NCBI RefSeq assembly: GCF_003933745.1
Contig: NZ_RSEB01000007.1
Coordinates: forward strand, 124,001-188,000
Reading direction: 5' to 3'
DNA from: Glycomyces terrestris
GTDB taxonomy: Bacteria > Actinomycetota > Actinomycetes > Mycobacteriales > Micromonosporaceae
DNA length: 64,000 nucleotides
A model generated the notes under the pieces. It worked only from the letters and a program-made list of their open reading frames with translations, had not been told where the DNA came from and did not search any database. Within the stretch, counting starts at the first letter, position 1, and each line of letters opens with the position of its first letter. Made by a program: the position numbers and the translations under genes. This document shows, piece after piece, positions 1 to 9,078 of the stretch.

Positions 1-348
<348 letters not shown>

Positions 349-459
349 CAGTGCACCCTATCCACCGCGCCCGGCGCGGCAATCGTTATCCCAGAGGCTG
401 GATCCTATAGGAAGTGTGATACTCGCAAGGTGAACGCCAGGTGACGGCGCTCGGCGCGC

Positions 460-1146
460 TCAGGCGTGCGGGTCGAACTTGTATCCGAGGCCGCGGACCG
501 TGACGAGGTGGCGCGGCTTGCCCGGCTCGGGCTCGATCTTGGAGCGCAGGCGCTTGACGTGCACGTCGAGGGTCTTGGTGTCGCCCACGTAGTTCGCGCC
601 CCAGACCCGGTCGATGAGCTGGCCGCGGGTGAGCACGCGCCCGGCGTTGCGCAGCAGCATCTCCAGCAGCTCGAACTCCTTGAGCGGCAGCTGCACGTCG
701 CCGCCGCCGACGGTGACCGTGTGGCGGTCGACGTCCATGCGCACCGGCCCGGCCTCCAGGACCGTGACGATCGGGTCGTCGGGCTCGGCCGAGCGGCGCA
801 GGACCGCGCGGATGCGCGCCACCAGCTCGCGCGAGGAGTACGGCTTGGTGATGTAGTCGTCGGCGCCCAGCTCCAGCCCCACCACCTTGTCGACCTCGGA
901 GTCCCGGGCCGTGACCATGATGATCGGGACGTTCGAGTTGGCGCGCAGCTCCCGGCAGACCTCGGTGCCGGACTTCTCCGGCAGCATCAGGTCGAGCAGG
1001 ACCACGTCGGCGCCGGCGCGCTCGTACTCCTTGATGGCGGCGTCGCCGTCAGCGGCGACCGCCACCTCGAAGCCCTCCTTGCGGAGCATGTAGGAGAGGG
1101 CATCGGAGAACGATTCCTCGTCTTCAACTACGAGCACGCGGGTCAC
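460..1146 (-). CDS. regX3: Response regulator RegX3 (OmpR/PhoB family)
   Basis: A 228-residue regulator. The receiver domain (about 1-120) carries acidic residues E8/D9, phospho-acceptor D52 in VVLLDLMLP, T79 and K101. The winged-helix DNA-binding domain (about 130-226) ends in VTVRGLGYKF. The GTG start at 1146 has AGGAAGG about 9 bases upstream. The senX3 stop is 12 bases away, so the pair is one transcript. In mycobacteria and Streptomyces (there PhoP/PhoR) this pair controls the phosphate-starvation response. The mycobacterial gene order gpm-senX3-regX3 is kept here. Function is inferred from family and synteny. Confidence 0.95.
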   Translation of the reverse strand: MTRVLVVEDEESFSDALSYMLRKEGFEVAVAADGDAAIKEYERAGADVVLLDLMLPEKSGTEVCRELRANSNVPIIMVTARDSEVDKVVGLELGADDYITKPYSSRELVARIRAVLRRSAEPDDPIVTVLEAGPVRMDVDRHTVTVGGGDVQLPLKEFELLEMLLRNAGRVLTRGQLIDRVWGANYVGDTKTLDVHVKRLRSKIEPEPGKPRHLVTVRGLGYKFDPHA

Positions 1147-1158
1147 GAGTGAACCTTC

Positions 1159-2400
1159 CTAACGGCCGGGCTTGCTGGTTGTTCCGATTTCAGCCGAGTC
1201 CGGTGCCGTGGCGTCGGACGGAAGGGAACGCGCAGGCAACATCAAGGTAAACACTGACCCGGCATCGGGCATACTGGACACTTCAACCCTACCCCCGTGA
1301 TTGACCGCCACATGCTTGACGATCGCCAGGCCGAGGCCGGTGCCGCCGGTCGCGCGCGACCGGGCTGCGTCCACCCGGTAGAAGCGCTCGAAGATGCGGT
1401 CCAGCTCCTCCGCGGGGATGCCGATGCCCTGGTCGCGCACGGCGATGCACACCATCTTGACCCCCGCGAGGTGCCCGTTCGGGGACGTCACGGAGGTCTC
1501 CACCTCCACGGCCGTGTCGTCAGGTGAATAGGAGATGGCGTTGCCGACGAGGTTCTTCACGGCGGTGACGAGCTGCGGCTCGTTCCCGAGCACCTCGGTG
1601 CCCTCGACGCCGGTGAGGCGCAGCTCGATGCCCTTCTCCTCGGCCGCTATCCGCGTCTGGTCGAACGCCTCCATGACGATGCGGTCGACCTCGACCGGCT
1701 CGGGGTCCGGGAGCTTCTCGGCGCCCTGGAGCCGCGACAGCTCCAGCAGGTCGCTGACCAGGTGGTTCATGCGCTTGGACTCGGAGCGGATGCGGTCGGC
1801 GAAGCGCGCGGCCGCGTCCGGGTCCTCGGCGGCGTCCTTGAGGGCCTCGGACAGGATCTGCATCGCGCCCACGGGCGTCTTGAGCTCGTGGCTGATGTTC
1901 GCCACGAAGTCGCGCCGCACCCGCTCGACGCGGTGCAGCTCGGAGATGTCCTGGAACTCGGCGACCGACACGCCGTCGGGCAGCGGCGTGATGCGCACGC
2001 TCACAGCGCTCGGCTCGCCCATGACCTGCTTCGGGACCTCGATCTCCGCGTCCCGGTAGCGGCCGGAGCGGCGCGCCTGCGCGAGCAGGGCCCGCAGCGT
2101 CAGGGACACGATCTCGTGGTCGTCGACGAGGCCGAGGTCGCGGGCGGCGCGGTTGGTGTACAGCACGCGGTTGTGGTCGTCGACCAGGCAGACGCCGGTC
2201 CGGAGGAGGCCGACGGCGGCCTCCCACGGGCGGGTGTCGGGGACGGGGGCGGTGCGCGGCTCGGGGTGGGGGGCGCCCCGGTGCCGGATCCTCATGAGTG
2301 CGGTCGCGGCGGCGCCGAAGGCGGCGCCCGCGGCGAGACCGGTCAGGACGCGCCCGACGCCTCTGCCGAGGGTCGTGGGCTGCGGTTCGTTGTGGGCCAC
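1159..2400 (-). CDS. senX3: Sensor histidine kinase SenX3
   Basis: 413 residues from a GTG at 2400. A hydrophobic stretch at about 18-37 is the only obvious membrane segment. A PAS-like domain (about 57-155) and a DHp domain with phospho-accepting H171 in ISHELKTP follow. The HATPase domain shows an N box (VKNLVGNAISYSP), DQGIGIP and GTGLGLAIVKH. Mycobacterial SenX3 is usually drawn with two membrane helices, so the single segment here is either a simpler anchor or a missed upstream start. No strong ribosome site precedes the GTG. It phosphorylates the adjacent RegX3. Confidence 0.93.
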   Translation of the reverse strand: MAHNEPQPTTLGRGVGRVLTGLAAGAAFGAAATALMRIRHRGAPHPEPRTAPVPDTRPWEAAVGLLRTGVCLVDDHNRVLYTNRAARDLGLVDDHEIVSLTLRALLAQARRSGRYRDAEIEVPKQVMGEPSAVSVRITPLPDGVSVAEFQDISELHRVERVRRDFVANISHELKTPVGAMQILSEALKDAAEDPDAAARFADRIRSESKRMNHLVSDLLELSRLQGAEKLPDPEPVEVDRIVMEAFDQTRIAAEEKGIELRLTGVEGTEVLGNEPQLVTAVKNLVGNAISYSPDDTAVEVETSVTSPNGHLAGVKMVCIAVRDQGIGIPAEELDRIFERFYRVDAARSRATGGTGLGLAIVKHVAVNHGGRVEVSSMPDAGSVFTLMLPARSLPSDATAPDSAEIGTTSKPGR

Positions 2401-2420
2401 GCCCCCAGACTAGGCAGGAA

Positions 2421-2447
2421 ACGGCCCGGCGTCGAGCGCCGGGCCGT
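2421..2447 (-). terminator. Hairpin after gpmA
   Basis: An 11-base perfect inverted repeat (2421-2431 with 2437-2447, loop TCGAG) lies between the gpmA stop and the senX3 start. It is GC-rich with little T behind it. A partial terminator separating gpmA from senX3-regX3 is the simplest reading. Confidence 0.6.
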
Positions 2448-2488
2448 GATCGAGGCCGCTCCGATGCGGCGCAGAGCGGACGTTCGGG

Positions 2489-3283
2489 CTATTTCTTCTC
2501 GGCCTGCTCCAGGCCCTTGTTGTCCTCGCGCTTGGCCTTGCCCTGGTTCGCGACGGCGGCGGCCGCGGCGGCGGCGGCCTCGGGGTCGAGGTAGGCGCCG
2601 CCGGCGGTGACGGGCTTGAGGGTCTTCTCGTCGAGCTCGTAGAGCAGCGGCATGCCCGTGGGGATGTTCAGGCCCACGATCGCCTCGTCGCTGATGCCGT
2701 CGAGGTGCTTGATGAGGGCGCGCAGCGAGTTGCCGTGCGCGGCCACGAGCACGGTCTGCCCGGTCCGCAGGTCGGGCACGATCCCGTCGTACCAGTAGGG
2801 GAGCATCCGCTCGATGACGTCCTTGAGGCACTCGGACGAGGGGCTGACCTCGGGCGCGAGGGACGCGTAGCGGTCGTCGCCGTCCTGGGAGAACTCCGAG
2901 CCGGGCTCGATCGGCGGCGGCGGCACGTCGAAGGAGCGGCGCCAGATCATGAACTGCTCCTCGCCGAACTCGGCGAGCGTCTGGGCCTTGTCCTTGCCCT
3001 GGAGGGCGCCGTAGTGGCGCTCGTTCAGGCGCCAGGAGCGCTTGACCGGGATCCAGGACCGTGCGGCCTCGTTCAGCGCCAGCTCCGCGGTGTTGATGGC
3101 GCGGCGCAGCAGCGAGGTGTGGACGACGTCGGGCAGCAGCCCGGCCTCGGCGAGCAGCCGCCCGCCCCGGCGGGCCTCCTCCTCGCCGGAGGGCGACAGC
3201 TTCGCGTCGACCCAGCCGGTGAACAGGTTCTTGGCGTTCCATTCGCTTTCGCCGTGGCGAAGCAGCACGAGAGTGTAGGTCAT
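2489..3283 (-). CDS. gpmA: 2,3-bisphosphoglycerate-dependent phosphoglycerate mutase
   Basis: Interconverts 3- and 2-phosphoglycerate in glycolysis and gluconeogenesis, in the cytosol. The family start [16 protein letters not shown] fixes the ATG at 3283, although the reading frame stays open upstream. The R-H-G motif has catalytic H10, [11 protein letters not shown] carries the catalytic Glu, and [10 protein letters not shown] the second His. The product is 264 residues, about 15 longer than usual. The extra residues are an Ala run and a Lys-rich tail at the C-terminus, probably flexible. The neighbouring senX3-regX3 matches mycobacterial order; the gene upstream does not (caspase-kinase instead of the ybjN side). 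Confidence 0.95.
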   Translation of the reverse strand: MTYTLVLLRHGESEWNAKNLFTGWVDAKLSPSGEEEARRGGRLLAEAGLLPDVVHTSLLRRAINTAELALNEAARSWIPVKRSWRLNERHYGALQGKDKAQTLAEFGEEQFMIWRRSFDVPPPPIEPGSEFSQDGDDRYASLAPEVSPSSECLKDVIERMLPYWYDGIVPDLRTGQTVLVAAHGNSLRALIKHLDGISDEAIVGLNIPTGMPLLYELDEKTLKPVTAGGAYLDPEAAAAAAAAVANQGKAKREDNKGLEQAEKK

Positions 3284-3500
3284 GCCCCCATACTGCCGCC
3301 TCGCCGCGCGGGCGGCCCCCCGGTCGGCGCGAAGGTGTGGCGGCCGTCGCCTCTCGACGAGCATCTCGGCATCACCGTGCCTCGCTGCCGCGAACCAAGC
3401 CGAAGGCGCGGCGGAAGAATTGAGCATCGTCCAGAATCCCGGTGCGACAGCGCAGGGCGCATTGAAACTCGAACTCGCAATCTCGAGCTTGTCATGCGGC

Positions 3501-3681
3501 TCAGGAGCCACCCCAGTTCTCAATACCGTTGACGGTTGTGGTGATCACTTCGCAGACTCGATTCACGCTCGTGATATGAAACTTGACGTCCGACACGTTG
3601 ACGAAGACCTGATAAGTGCCCTTCTGGCCGTTATGCCGCCGCACTGTATGCCCAAACCGCTTCTGAAGGAGCTTGTCCAGA
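3501..3681 (-). other. Out-of-frame continuation of the caspase-kinase gene (probable frameshift)
   Basis: Downstream of about 3681 the +1 frame of the minus strand gives protein-like text: LDKLLQKRFGHTVRRHNG, then GTYQVFVNVSDVKFHITSV, closing at a TGA at 3503-3501. The annotated frame instead ends in the low-quality tail GQAPSEAVWAYSAAA at 3631. Skipping one base after the AAC-AAG codons at 3687-3682 joins the two as REQINK-LDKLLQKRFG, with no stop in between. This suggests a one-base insertion, two-base deletion or sequencing error. The intact protein would be about 748 residues. Confidence 0.6.
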
Positions 3682-5748
3682 CTTGTTGATCTGCTCGCGC
3701 GCCTTCTTGCCTGTTTTGAATGACGGCACCAGCATGTTCTGCGTCATCGAGAACTCGAGTTCCACCTCCGCGATCCCTCGCGTGGACACGTGCTTGAACC
3801 GGCCGATGACCTCGACCTGCTTAGACATGTTGGTGGTCCACATCTTGTCGGTATCGGCCTCGTACTTGCCGAGACCGGCATATGCGTGTCCGACCCTCCG
3901 CCAGAAGTCGTCCTCCGGTACGTCCTCAGAGTCGCTCGCGAGCTGGATGAACATCTCAGCCTTCCGCAACGGTGTGAGGAAATCAGTGACCGTCTGCGGG
4001 CGCTCCGAAGGCTCTTTCGAGCTGGCTTGCTCGTACATTTCCAGCAGAGGCTCCGATGCACGGTCGTCTACCCAGTTGGTGAGCGTGTGGGTGAGCTTCT
4101 GGATGTTCCTCGCGGGACTCGCCGGCGAAGGGTCTTCTCCGACGATCAGAAAGAACATCAATTGGGCGAGGCTGTAAACATCAACGGTCATACTGCGGGC
4201 AGCCGAGGTGTTGTGGGCGTACAGCTGCTCTGGAGCCGCGTAATTGAGGACGCCTCCGACGCCTTCTCCCGCGGTCATCGTCATGGTACGATTTGTCTCG
4301 TGGTACGCCAGGTCGAAGTCGGTCAGGTACGGTGTGAGACTCCCCTCCGAATCGCGTTCGAGAATGATGTTCTCGGGTTTGATGTCGCGATGGAGGACGC
4401 CCTGTGAATGGGCGTATTGGACCGTCTCGCATATTTCGATCATCAGGCGCAGCACGATCTCGGCATTGCCTTCCTTCTCGATGTACGCCCTGCGCAGATT
4501 ATCGCCCGGGATATACTGCATTAGGAAGCCGAATGGGGCTTTTGTCATCTCGTAGACTTGGACAATGCGCGGGTGGTCAAGCTTGCGCATACTGGCGTAT
4601 CCGTTGGAGAACCGGCGGACCTTTACGCCGAGGTGGAGCTCATTGCCGTGGAAGATCTTCAGGGCTTTAAGTTGGCCTGTCCCGTTCTCAACGGCCCACA
4701 CGTTCCCGAATGCGCCGTCGCCGATTTTGAACTTGACCTTGCCGAACCGGTTGTCCTCCCCGACGCTGATGTCGGACAGATGCTTCCTAAAGACCAACAA
4801 GCGGTCGTTGAGCTCACTCCAGTCCGAGTGCGAACGGATGTCAGGGCTGCTGCGCTCGGTATCCTCGAACCAGTTCGCCACGGCCTCAAGTTCGCTCGCG
4901 CATCGTTTCGAGCCGCCGGCAAGCCGGGTGCCGCGGTCGGTGAGCTCAGTGAATTCCAGATTGTGGTAGTGGTCCACGAGGCGCTGCGCCTTCGCAATGA
5001 TCTTGGCCAGCTCGCTCTTCTCGATGGGGCGACCTTGCCGAGGCTCAAATCCTCTGCCGAGAATGACAGTTCCCGCTACGTCGCCCTTGAAAACGGGCGT
5101 TTGCGCCCCTTTGGGCAGGGCAGCCGCGATGTACTCGTAGACCCCCATGAGCGTGACGTCGCCGTCCCAGTTCACCGCGTCTCCGAGGAGCGCATCTATC
5201 AACCTGGTGGTGAATACGCCACGGCTGTTCTCCTCGAGCGCCAGCTCCTCAGGACGGCATGCGGCAAGCACGCACCGACTCTCGTTGACGGCTTGAATTT
5301 CACGCTCGATGTCAGAGGGTGAGAGTGGGCGGCTGTTCGTCCACGTGAACGCGGAGCCTGCGTGGCAGCAGTCGAGGATTGACACGACGTGGTCGAAGAC
5401 CAGGCTAGCGGATTCCATGACCTGGGCAAGGTGGGCCAAGGAGATCCCCGGGTCGAAATTCTCCGCGTCGTGCGTGACCAGATGGCCGGCCTGGCCAATC
5501 ACCTGGCCGTGTCCAGCGAAGTAGAAGAGAAGCGTGCTTCCTTCTCCGTAGTGCTCCTCGGCGTAGGCGGTCCGGTAGAGCTCCTTAAGAATTTCGCTGC
5601 GCGTGGCGTCGCCATCGAGTATGAGTACGCTCTCGAAGTCGTATTGCTCGAGTGAAAGGCAATCCGCTACGTCGCTTGCGTCATTGACGCAGCCGGTCAA
5701 AAGCGCCTCGGGATACGAATCGATGCCGATGATGATGGCTTTGTTCAA
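3631..5748 (-). CDS. Caspase-like protease fused to Ser/Thr protein kinase
   Basis: 705 residues from a TTG at 5748 (AGGAG 5 bases upstream). Residues 1-235 are a C14-type caspase-like domain: strand AIIIGIDSYP, catalytic H80 in FYFAGHGQ and C128 in ILDCCHAGS. Residues 240-330 are a helical linker. Residues 336-595 are a Hanks-type kinase with G-loop GDGAFG (343-348), K364, HRDIKPEN (D455) and APEQ. The usual DFG reads DFD (477-479), keeping the metal-binding Asp. Residues 600-705 match no domain I recognise, and the 3' end looks frameshifted. No membrane segment or signal peptide is seen. GC is visibly lower than in neighbours, and the gene interrupts the mshA-ybjN/gpmA block, so it was probably acquired. 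A role in regulated self-killing, defence or stress signalling is inference; substrates are unknown. Confidence 0.88.
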   Translation of the reverse strand: MNKAIIIGIDSYPEALLTGCVNDASDVADCLSLEQYDFESVLILDGDATRSEILKELYRTAYAEEHYGEGSTLLFYFAGHGQVIGQAGHLVTHDAENFDPGISLAHLAQVMESASLVFDHVVSILDCCHAGSAFTWTNSRPLSPSDIEREIQAVNESRCVLAACRPEELALEENSRGVFTTRLIDALLGDAVNWDGDVTLMGVYEYIAAALPKGAQTPVFKGDVAGTVILGRGFEPRQGRPIEKSELAKIIAKAQRLVDHYHNLEFTELTDRGTRLAGGSKRCASELEAVANWFEDTERSSPDIRSHSDWSELNDRLLVFRKHLSDISVGEDNRFGKVKFKIGDGAFGNVWAVENGTGQLKALKIFHGNELHLGVKVRRFSNGYASMRKLDHPRIVQVYEMTKAPFGFLMQYIPGDNLRRAYIEKEGNAEIVLRLMIEICETVQYAHSQGVLHRDIKPENIILERDSEGSLTPYLTDFDLAYHETNRTMTMTAGEGVGGVLNYAAPEQLYAHNTSAARSMTVDVYSLAQLMFFLIVGEDPSPASPARNIQKLTHTLTNWVDDRASEPLLEMYEQASSKEPSERPQTVTDFLTPLRKAEMFIQLASDSEDVPEDDFWRRVGHAYAGLGKYEADTDKMWTTNMSKQVEVIGRFKHVSTRGIAEVELEFSMTQNMLVPSFKTGKKAREQINKSGQAPSEAVWAYSAAA

Positions 5749-6224
5749 GGTTCTCCTAGGGGATTTCTGTGGAGATGAGGGGATTCCTTCTTAGGGGTAC
5801 GATCGGAATTCGTCCGCGAGGCGAATTCCATTCAGTCTAGCCTACGGGAATGTAGTCGGGGAGATGGAAGGGTTAGATAATTGGACCCTGCTTCACTTCA
5901 ATGCAACTCCACTCTCTTGAGCCACAGAAATCCATTTCCGTTGTAGGAGGCGGCGGGAGTAGACCTCCAGCCCAATCCAGAGCCCGATCGCCGCTTACCT
6001 CCCAAAACGATGCTCGGCCGTATTGGTCTGGCGTCTCCGGCCTTGTAAGGCGGGGCGGCCAGAGCCGCAGTCCTCGTGACGACTGAGGCCCCGGCGTACG
6101 TCTGCGGGCGGCTTCGGAGGAAAGGCCTCGTGCAGCTTGCGGGCTATGACCCTGCACAGGCAGCCCTCTGGCTTGCCAGATAAGTTGGCGGACCTTGCCG
6201 CATATGTGATTCGGCCTGGAGCCC
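5749..6224. other. Gene-free, lower-GC upstream region of the caspase-kinase gene
   Basis: 476 bases with no convincing gene on either strand. Short reading frames here have no ribosome site and no family-like text. The stretch is lower in GC than the chromosome, like the gene it precedes. It contains a perfect inverted repeat at 5805-5829 and presumably the promoter of the caspase-kinase gene. No integrase, tRNA or direct repeats marking an insertion were found. Confidence 0.6.
5805..5829. repeat. Inverted repeat upstream of caspase-kinase gene
   Basis: Eight-base perfect arms GGAATTCG (5805-5812) and CGAATTCC (5822-5829) with a 9-base spacer, 57 bases ahead of the TTG start at 5748. Position and symmetry suit an operator or a hairpin in the 5' leader. 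No repressor gene is adjacent. Confidence 0.45.
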
Positions 6225-6701
6225 TCAGTCGTCTGGGCGCAGGTGCTCGAACGCGGCGAGGTTCCGCGTGGACTCGCCGCGGGCGAGGCGCCAGCGCCAC
6301 TCGTCCTGGATGGAGGACTTGAAGCCGAGTTCGAGGATGACGTTGAACGTCTCGTCGGCGGCCGCGAGGACCTGGCCGAGGACGCGGTCGAGCTCGTCGG
6401 CGCCGATCGCGGCGAAGGGGAGGCGCCCGACGAGGTGGATGTCGTCGCTGCCGTCCACGGCGAAGGACACGGCGTACAGCTTCCCGTTGCGGCGCAGGAG
6501 CTCCGCCCACACGGCCTCGTGGTTCTCCTCGGGCCGCCGGGCCACGAACGCCTCCACGCGCAGGGCGTGGTCCTCGATCACGAGGCCGCACTCGGTGGTG
6601 AGCTTGCGCTGCCCGGGGAGGCTGACGACCACGGAGCGCGGCGTGTCCAGGCGGTAGTCGGCGCCGATCTCGTCGAGGGCGGCCGTGAGTCGCTCGATCA
6701 C
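6225..6701 (-). CDS. YbjN domain-containing protein
   Basis: 158 residues, starting at GTG 6701 so that it overlaps the mshA stop as GTGA. The text ([49 protein letters not shown]) matches the actinobacterial YbjN/type III secretion chaperone-like fold, and in mycobacteria the same gene follows mshA (Rv0487). No catalytic residues are known for the family. The four-base overlap implies translational coupling with the mycothiol glycosyltransferase, but a direct role in mycothiol synthesis is unproven. Confidence 0.85.
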   Translation of the reverse strand: MIERLTAALDEIGADYRLDTPRSVVVSLPGQRKLTTECGLVIEDHALRVEAFVARRPEENHEAVWAELLRRNGKLYAVSFAVDGSDDIHLVGRLPFAAIGADELDRVLGQVLAAADETFNVILELGFKSSIQDEWRWRLARGESTRNLAAFEHLRPDD

Positions 6702-7999
6702 CGGTTCAGCGTAATCGCCTGGGAGCGGCGCAGGACGGTGCGCCGGTAGGCGGCGCCGAGCCCTTCGGCGGTGGCCTGCCAGGAGAACAGCGCGGCGTGG
6801 GACCGGGCGCCGGCGGCGAGGCGCTCGCGCAGCGCCCCGTCGCGCATGAGGCGGCCGATCGCGTCGGCCCAGTCGCCGGCGCGGTGGGAGTCGACGAGGA
6901 GCCCGGAGGCGCCGTCGGCGACGGCGGTGGTCAGCCCGCCGACCTTCGCGGCGAGGACGGGCGTGCCGGCGGCCTGCGCCTCGAGGGCCACGAGCCCGAA
7001 CGACTCGTTGTAGCTGGGGACGGCGACGGCGTCGGCGGCCCGGTAGACCTGCGCGAGCGCCTCGCCCGAGCGCGGGCTGCGCCACTGGACGCGGTCGCCG
7101 AGGCCGAGTTCCCCGGCGAGCTTCGGCAGCCAGTACAGGTCGGTGTTCGAGGGCCCGCCGACGAAGACGGGGACGATGCGCTCGGCGAGCGCCGGGTCGG
7201 TCTCGCGCAGGCGGGCGAGGCCGCGCAGGAGCACGTCGGGGGCCTTGGCCGGCTGGATGCGGCCGACGAACGCGACGACGAGCGCGTCCTGGGGGAGCCC
7301 GAGGGCCTGCCGGGCCGCGTACCGGTCCCCGGGCCGGAACACGCCGAGGTCGACGCCGGGGTGGACGACTTCGACGCGGCGGGCGTCGGCCGCGTAGTAG
7401 TGCTGGAGCTCGGCGGCCTCGGCGGCGGTGTTGGCGATGAGGAGGTCGGCCTCGGTGGTGATCTGCTCCTCGCCGACGACGCGCCCGATCGGCTCGGGGC
7501 TGTCGCCCTCGGCGAGCTGCGCGTTCTTCACCTTCGCGAGCGTGTGGAAGGTCTGCACGAGCGGGACGTTCCACCGCTCGGAGGCCACCCACGCGGCCTG
7601 GCCGCTGAGCCAGTAGTGGGCGTGGATGAGGTCGTAGTGCCCGGGCCGGTTGTGGGCCTCGGCGCGCAGGAGCCCGCCGGTGAACGCGCACAGCTGCGTC
7701 GGCAGGTCGTTCTTGGACAGGCCCTCGAAGGGCCCGGCGGGCAGGTGGTGGACGAGGACGCCGGGCGCGGCCTCGACGGTGGGGGGCTCCTCGGAGCTGG
7801 TGGCGCGGGTGAAGATCTCGACCTCGACGCCGGCGCGCGCGAGCTCGCGCGCGGTGTTGAGCACGTACACGTTCATGCCGCCGGCGTCGCCGGTGCCGGG
7901 CTGCGCGAGCGGAGAGGTGTGGACCGAGACCATCGCGACCCTGCGGACCGCCTGCTTGCGGCATCGGGCCCGGAACACCGGTGTGCGCCGTTGATTCAC
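6698..7999 (-). CDS. mshA: D-inositol-3-phosphate glycosyltransferase MshA
   Basis: First committed enzyme of mycothiol synthesis: transfers GlcNAc from UDP-GlcNAc to 1D-myo-inositol 3-phosphate in the cytosol. 433 residues, GT4 fold. The N-domain has [20 protein letters not shown] and HAHYWLSG. The C-domain has [12 protein letters not shown] and the nucleotide-sugar EX7E motif (E332, E340) in ESFGLVALE. The GTG start at 7999 follows AGGAGAGG. The 15-20 basic residues before [10 protein letters not shown] are typical of actinobacterial MshA. It is coupled to the ybjN gene and diverges from the tetR gene. Its presence places the organism in Actinomycetia. Confidence 0.95.
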   Translation of the reverse strand: MNQRRTPVFRARCRKQAVRRVAMVSVHTSPLAQPGTGDAGGMNVYVLNTARELARAGVEVEIFTRATSSEEPPTVEAAPGVLVHHLPAGPFEGLSKNDLPTQLCAFTGGLLRAEAHNRPGHYDLIHAHYWLSGQAAWVASERWNVPLVQTFHTLAKVKNAQLAEGDSPEPIGRVVGEEQITTEADLLIANTAAEAAELQHYYAADARRVEVVHPGVDLGVFRPGDRYAARQALGLPQDALVVAFVGRIQPAKAPDVLLRGLARLRETDPALAERIVPVFVGGPSNTDLYWLPKLAGELGLGDRVQWRSPRSGEALAQVYRAADAVAVPSYNESFGLVALEAQAAGTPVLAAKVGGLTTAVADGASGLLVDSHRAGDWADAIGRLMRDGALRERLAAGARSHAALFSWQATAEGLGAAYRRTVLRRSQAITLNR

Positions 8000-8291
8000 G
8001 TGTCAGTCCTCTCCTGCGGTTGCCTGTCCCCTGGAGCAACGCGCCAAACCCTCGCCATCCTTCCGCCTGGGGGTGTCCGGGCACAACCGCCGCACGCGCC
8101 GGAGTGACCAACTCCGCAATCCCGCAAGCCGCTCGGCGACATGGTCGTTTCGTTCCGTTTCGTGGCCGAATGGTGACACTCGGTCGAGGGAAGCCGGAAT
8201 TTCTCTCGCGACACGACCGGGAATGAGCCTCAAATCCGGGCAAGTCGTCCATGATGGGGAGACTTGTCATCACCAGGGGGGAGACAACACC

Positions 8292-8963
8292 ATGAGCACT
8301 GCAACCGTGCCCGCCGCCAGGCAGCCCACGATGTCGCCGGTGTCCAAGTTCGGCCAGACGCACTCGCTGCGCCGCCTGCCCGTCCAGGAGCGCTCGGCCG
8401 CCCGCGTCCGCCGCATGCTCGACGCCGCCGCCGACCTGATCGAGGAGGTCGGCTACGACCGGCTCTCGACCACCGCCATCGCGCAGCGCGCCGACGTCGC
8501 CATCGGCTCGGTCTACCAGTTCTTCGGGGACAAGCGCTCGCTCGCCGAGGCGCTGTCGCAGCGCTACATCGACCTGTACTTCGAGCGCCTGACCGCGCGC
8601 TTCGACGCCGAGCCCCCCGCCGACTGGCGGGCCGGGGTCGAGGCCGCGATCGCCGAGTACGTCCACATGTACCGCACCGCGCCGGGCTTCCGCGTCCTCC
8701 ACCTGGCCGACGCGATCGACCCGGGCCGCGCCGACGCCGTCACCACCGGCGGCGACGTCATCGCCGAGCAGATCCTCGCCGGGCTCGCCCAGCGCTTCGG
8801 GATCGGCGGCGACGACGACTTCGGCAAGACCGTCACCGTCGCCGTCGAGACCGGCCAGGCCCTCGTCCGCCTGGCGTTCCGCCGCGACCCCGAGGGCTGC
8901 GCCGCCTCGATCGCCGAGGCCAACGGCGTCGTCTGCGACTACCTCGCCCGCCGCCTCCCGTAG
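8292..8963 (+). CDS. TetR family transcriptional regulator
   Basis: 223 residues from ATG 8292, chosen because GGGGGGAG sits 7 bases upstream; the frame is open further upstream without support. The N-terminal HTH (about 38-85) reads ARVRRMLDAAADLIEEVGY, then TTAIAQRADVAIGSVYQFFGDK, typical of TetR. The C-terminal half is a variable ligand/dimer domain. It has an unusually long 35-residue N-terminal arm before the HTH. It lies divergent from mshA and upstream of the MFS-dTMP kinase gene, and could control either. A strong inverted repeat at 9017-9056 lies between it and the transporter gene. The ligand is unknown. Confidence 0.88.
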   Translation: MSTATVPAARQPTMSPVSKFGQTHSLRRLPVQERSAARVRRMLDAAADLIEEVGYDRLSTTAIAQRADVAIGSVYQFFGDKRSLAEALSQRYIDLYFERLTARFDAEPPADWRAGVEAAIAEYVHMYRTAPGFRVLHLADAIDPGRADAVTTGGDVIAEQILAGLAQRFGIGGDDDFGKTVTVAVETGQALVRLAFRRDPEGCAASIAEANGVVCDYLARRLP

Positions 8964-9016
8964 CGCTCGCGCCGGGCCTGTCGCGGGCCACTCAAACGCC
9001 GCGCCGGGACGTGCGG

Positions 9017-9056
9017 CCGCACCGGGCCGACTAGTCTCGTAGTCGACCCGGTGCGG
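9017..9056 (+). terminator. 17-bp inverted repeat between tetR and MFS-tmk genes
   Basis: Arms 9017-9033 and 9040-9056 pair over 17 positions with one mismatch; the loop is GTCTCG. No T-run follows. It could end the tetR transcript or act as a regulatory site, since it ends 22 bases before the next ATG. The two roles cannot be separated by eye. Confidence 0.5.
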
Positions 9057-9078
9057 TCTCTGACTTTCGAGGAGCAGC

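Noticed and set aside
5873-6157. A 94-codon minus-strand frame in the gap upstream of the caspase-kinase gene.
   Set aside because: No ribosome site, no protein-like text, biased Pro/Arg/Ser composition. Considered as an antitoxin-like partner and dropped.
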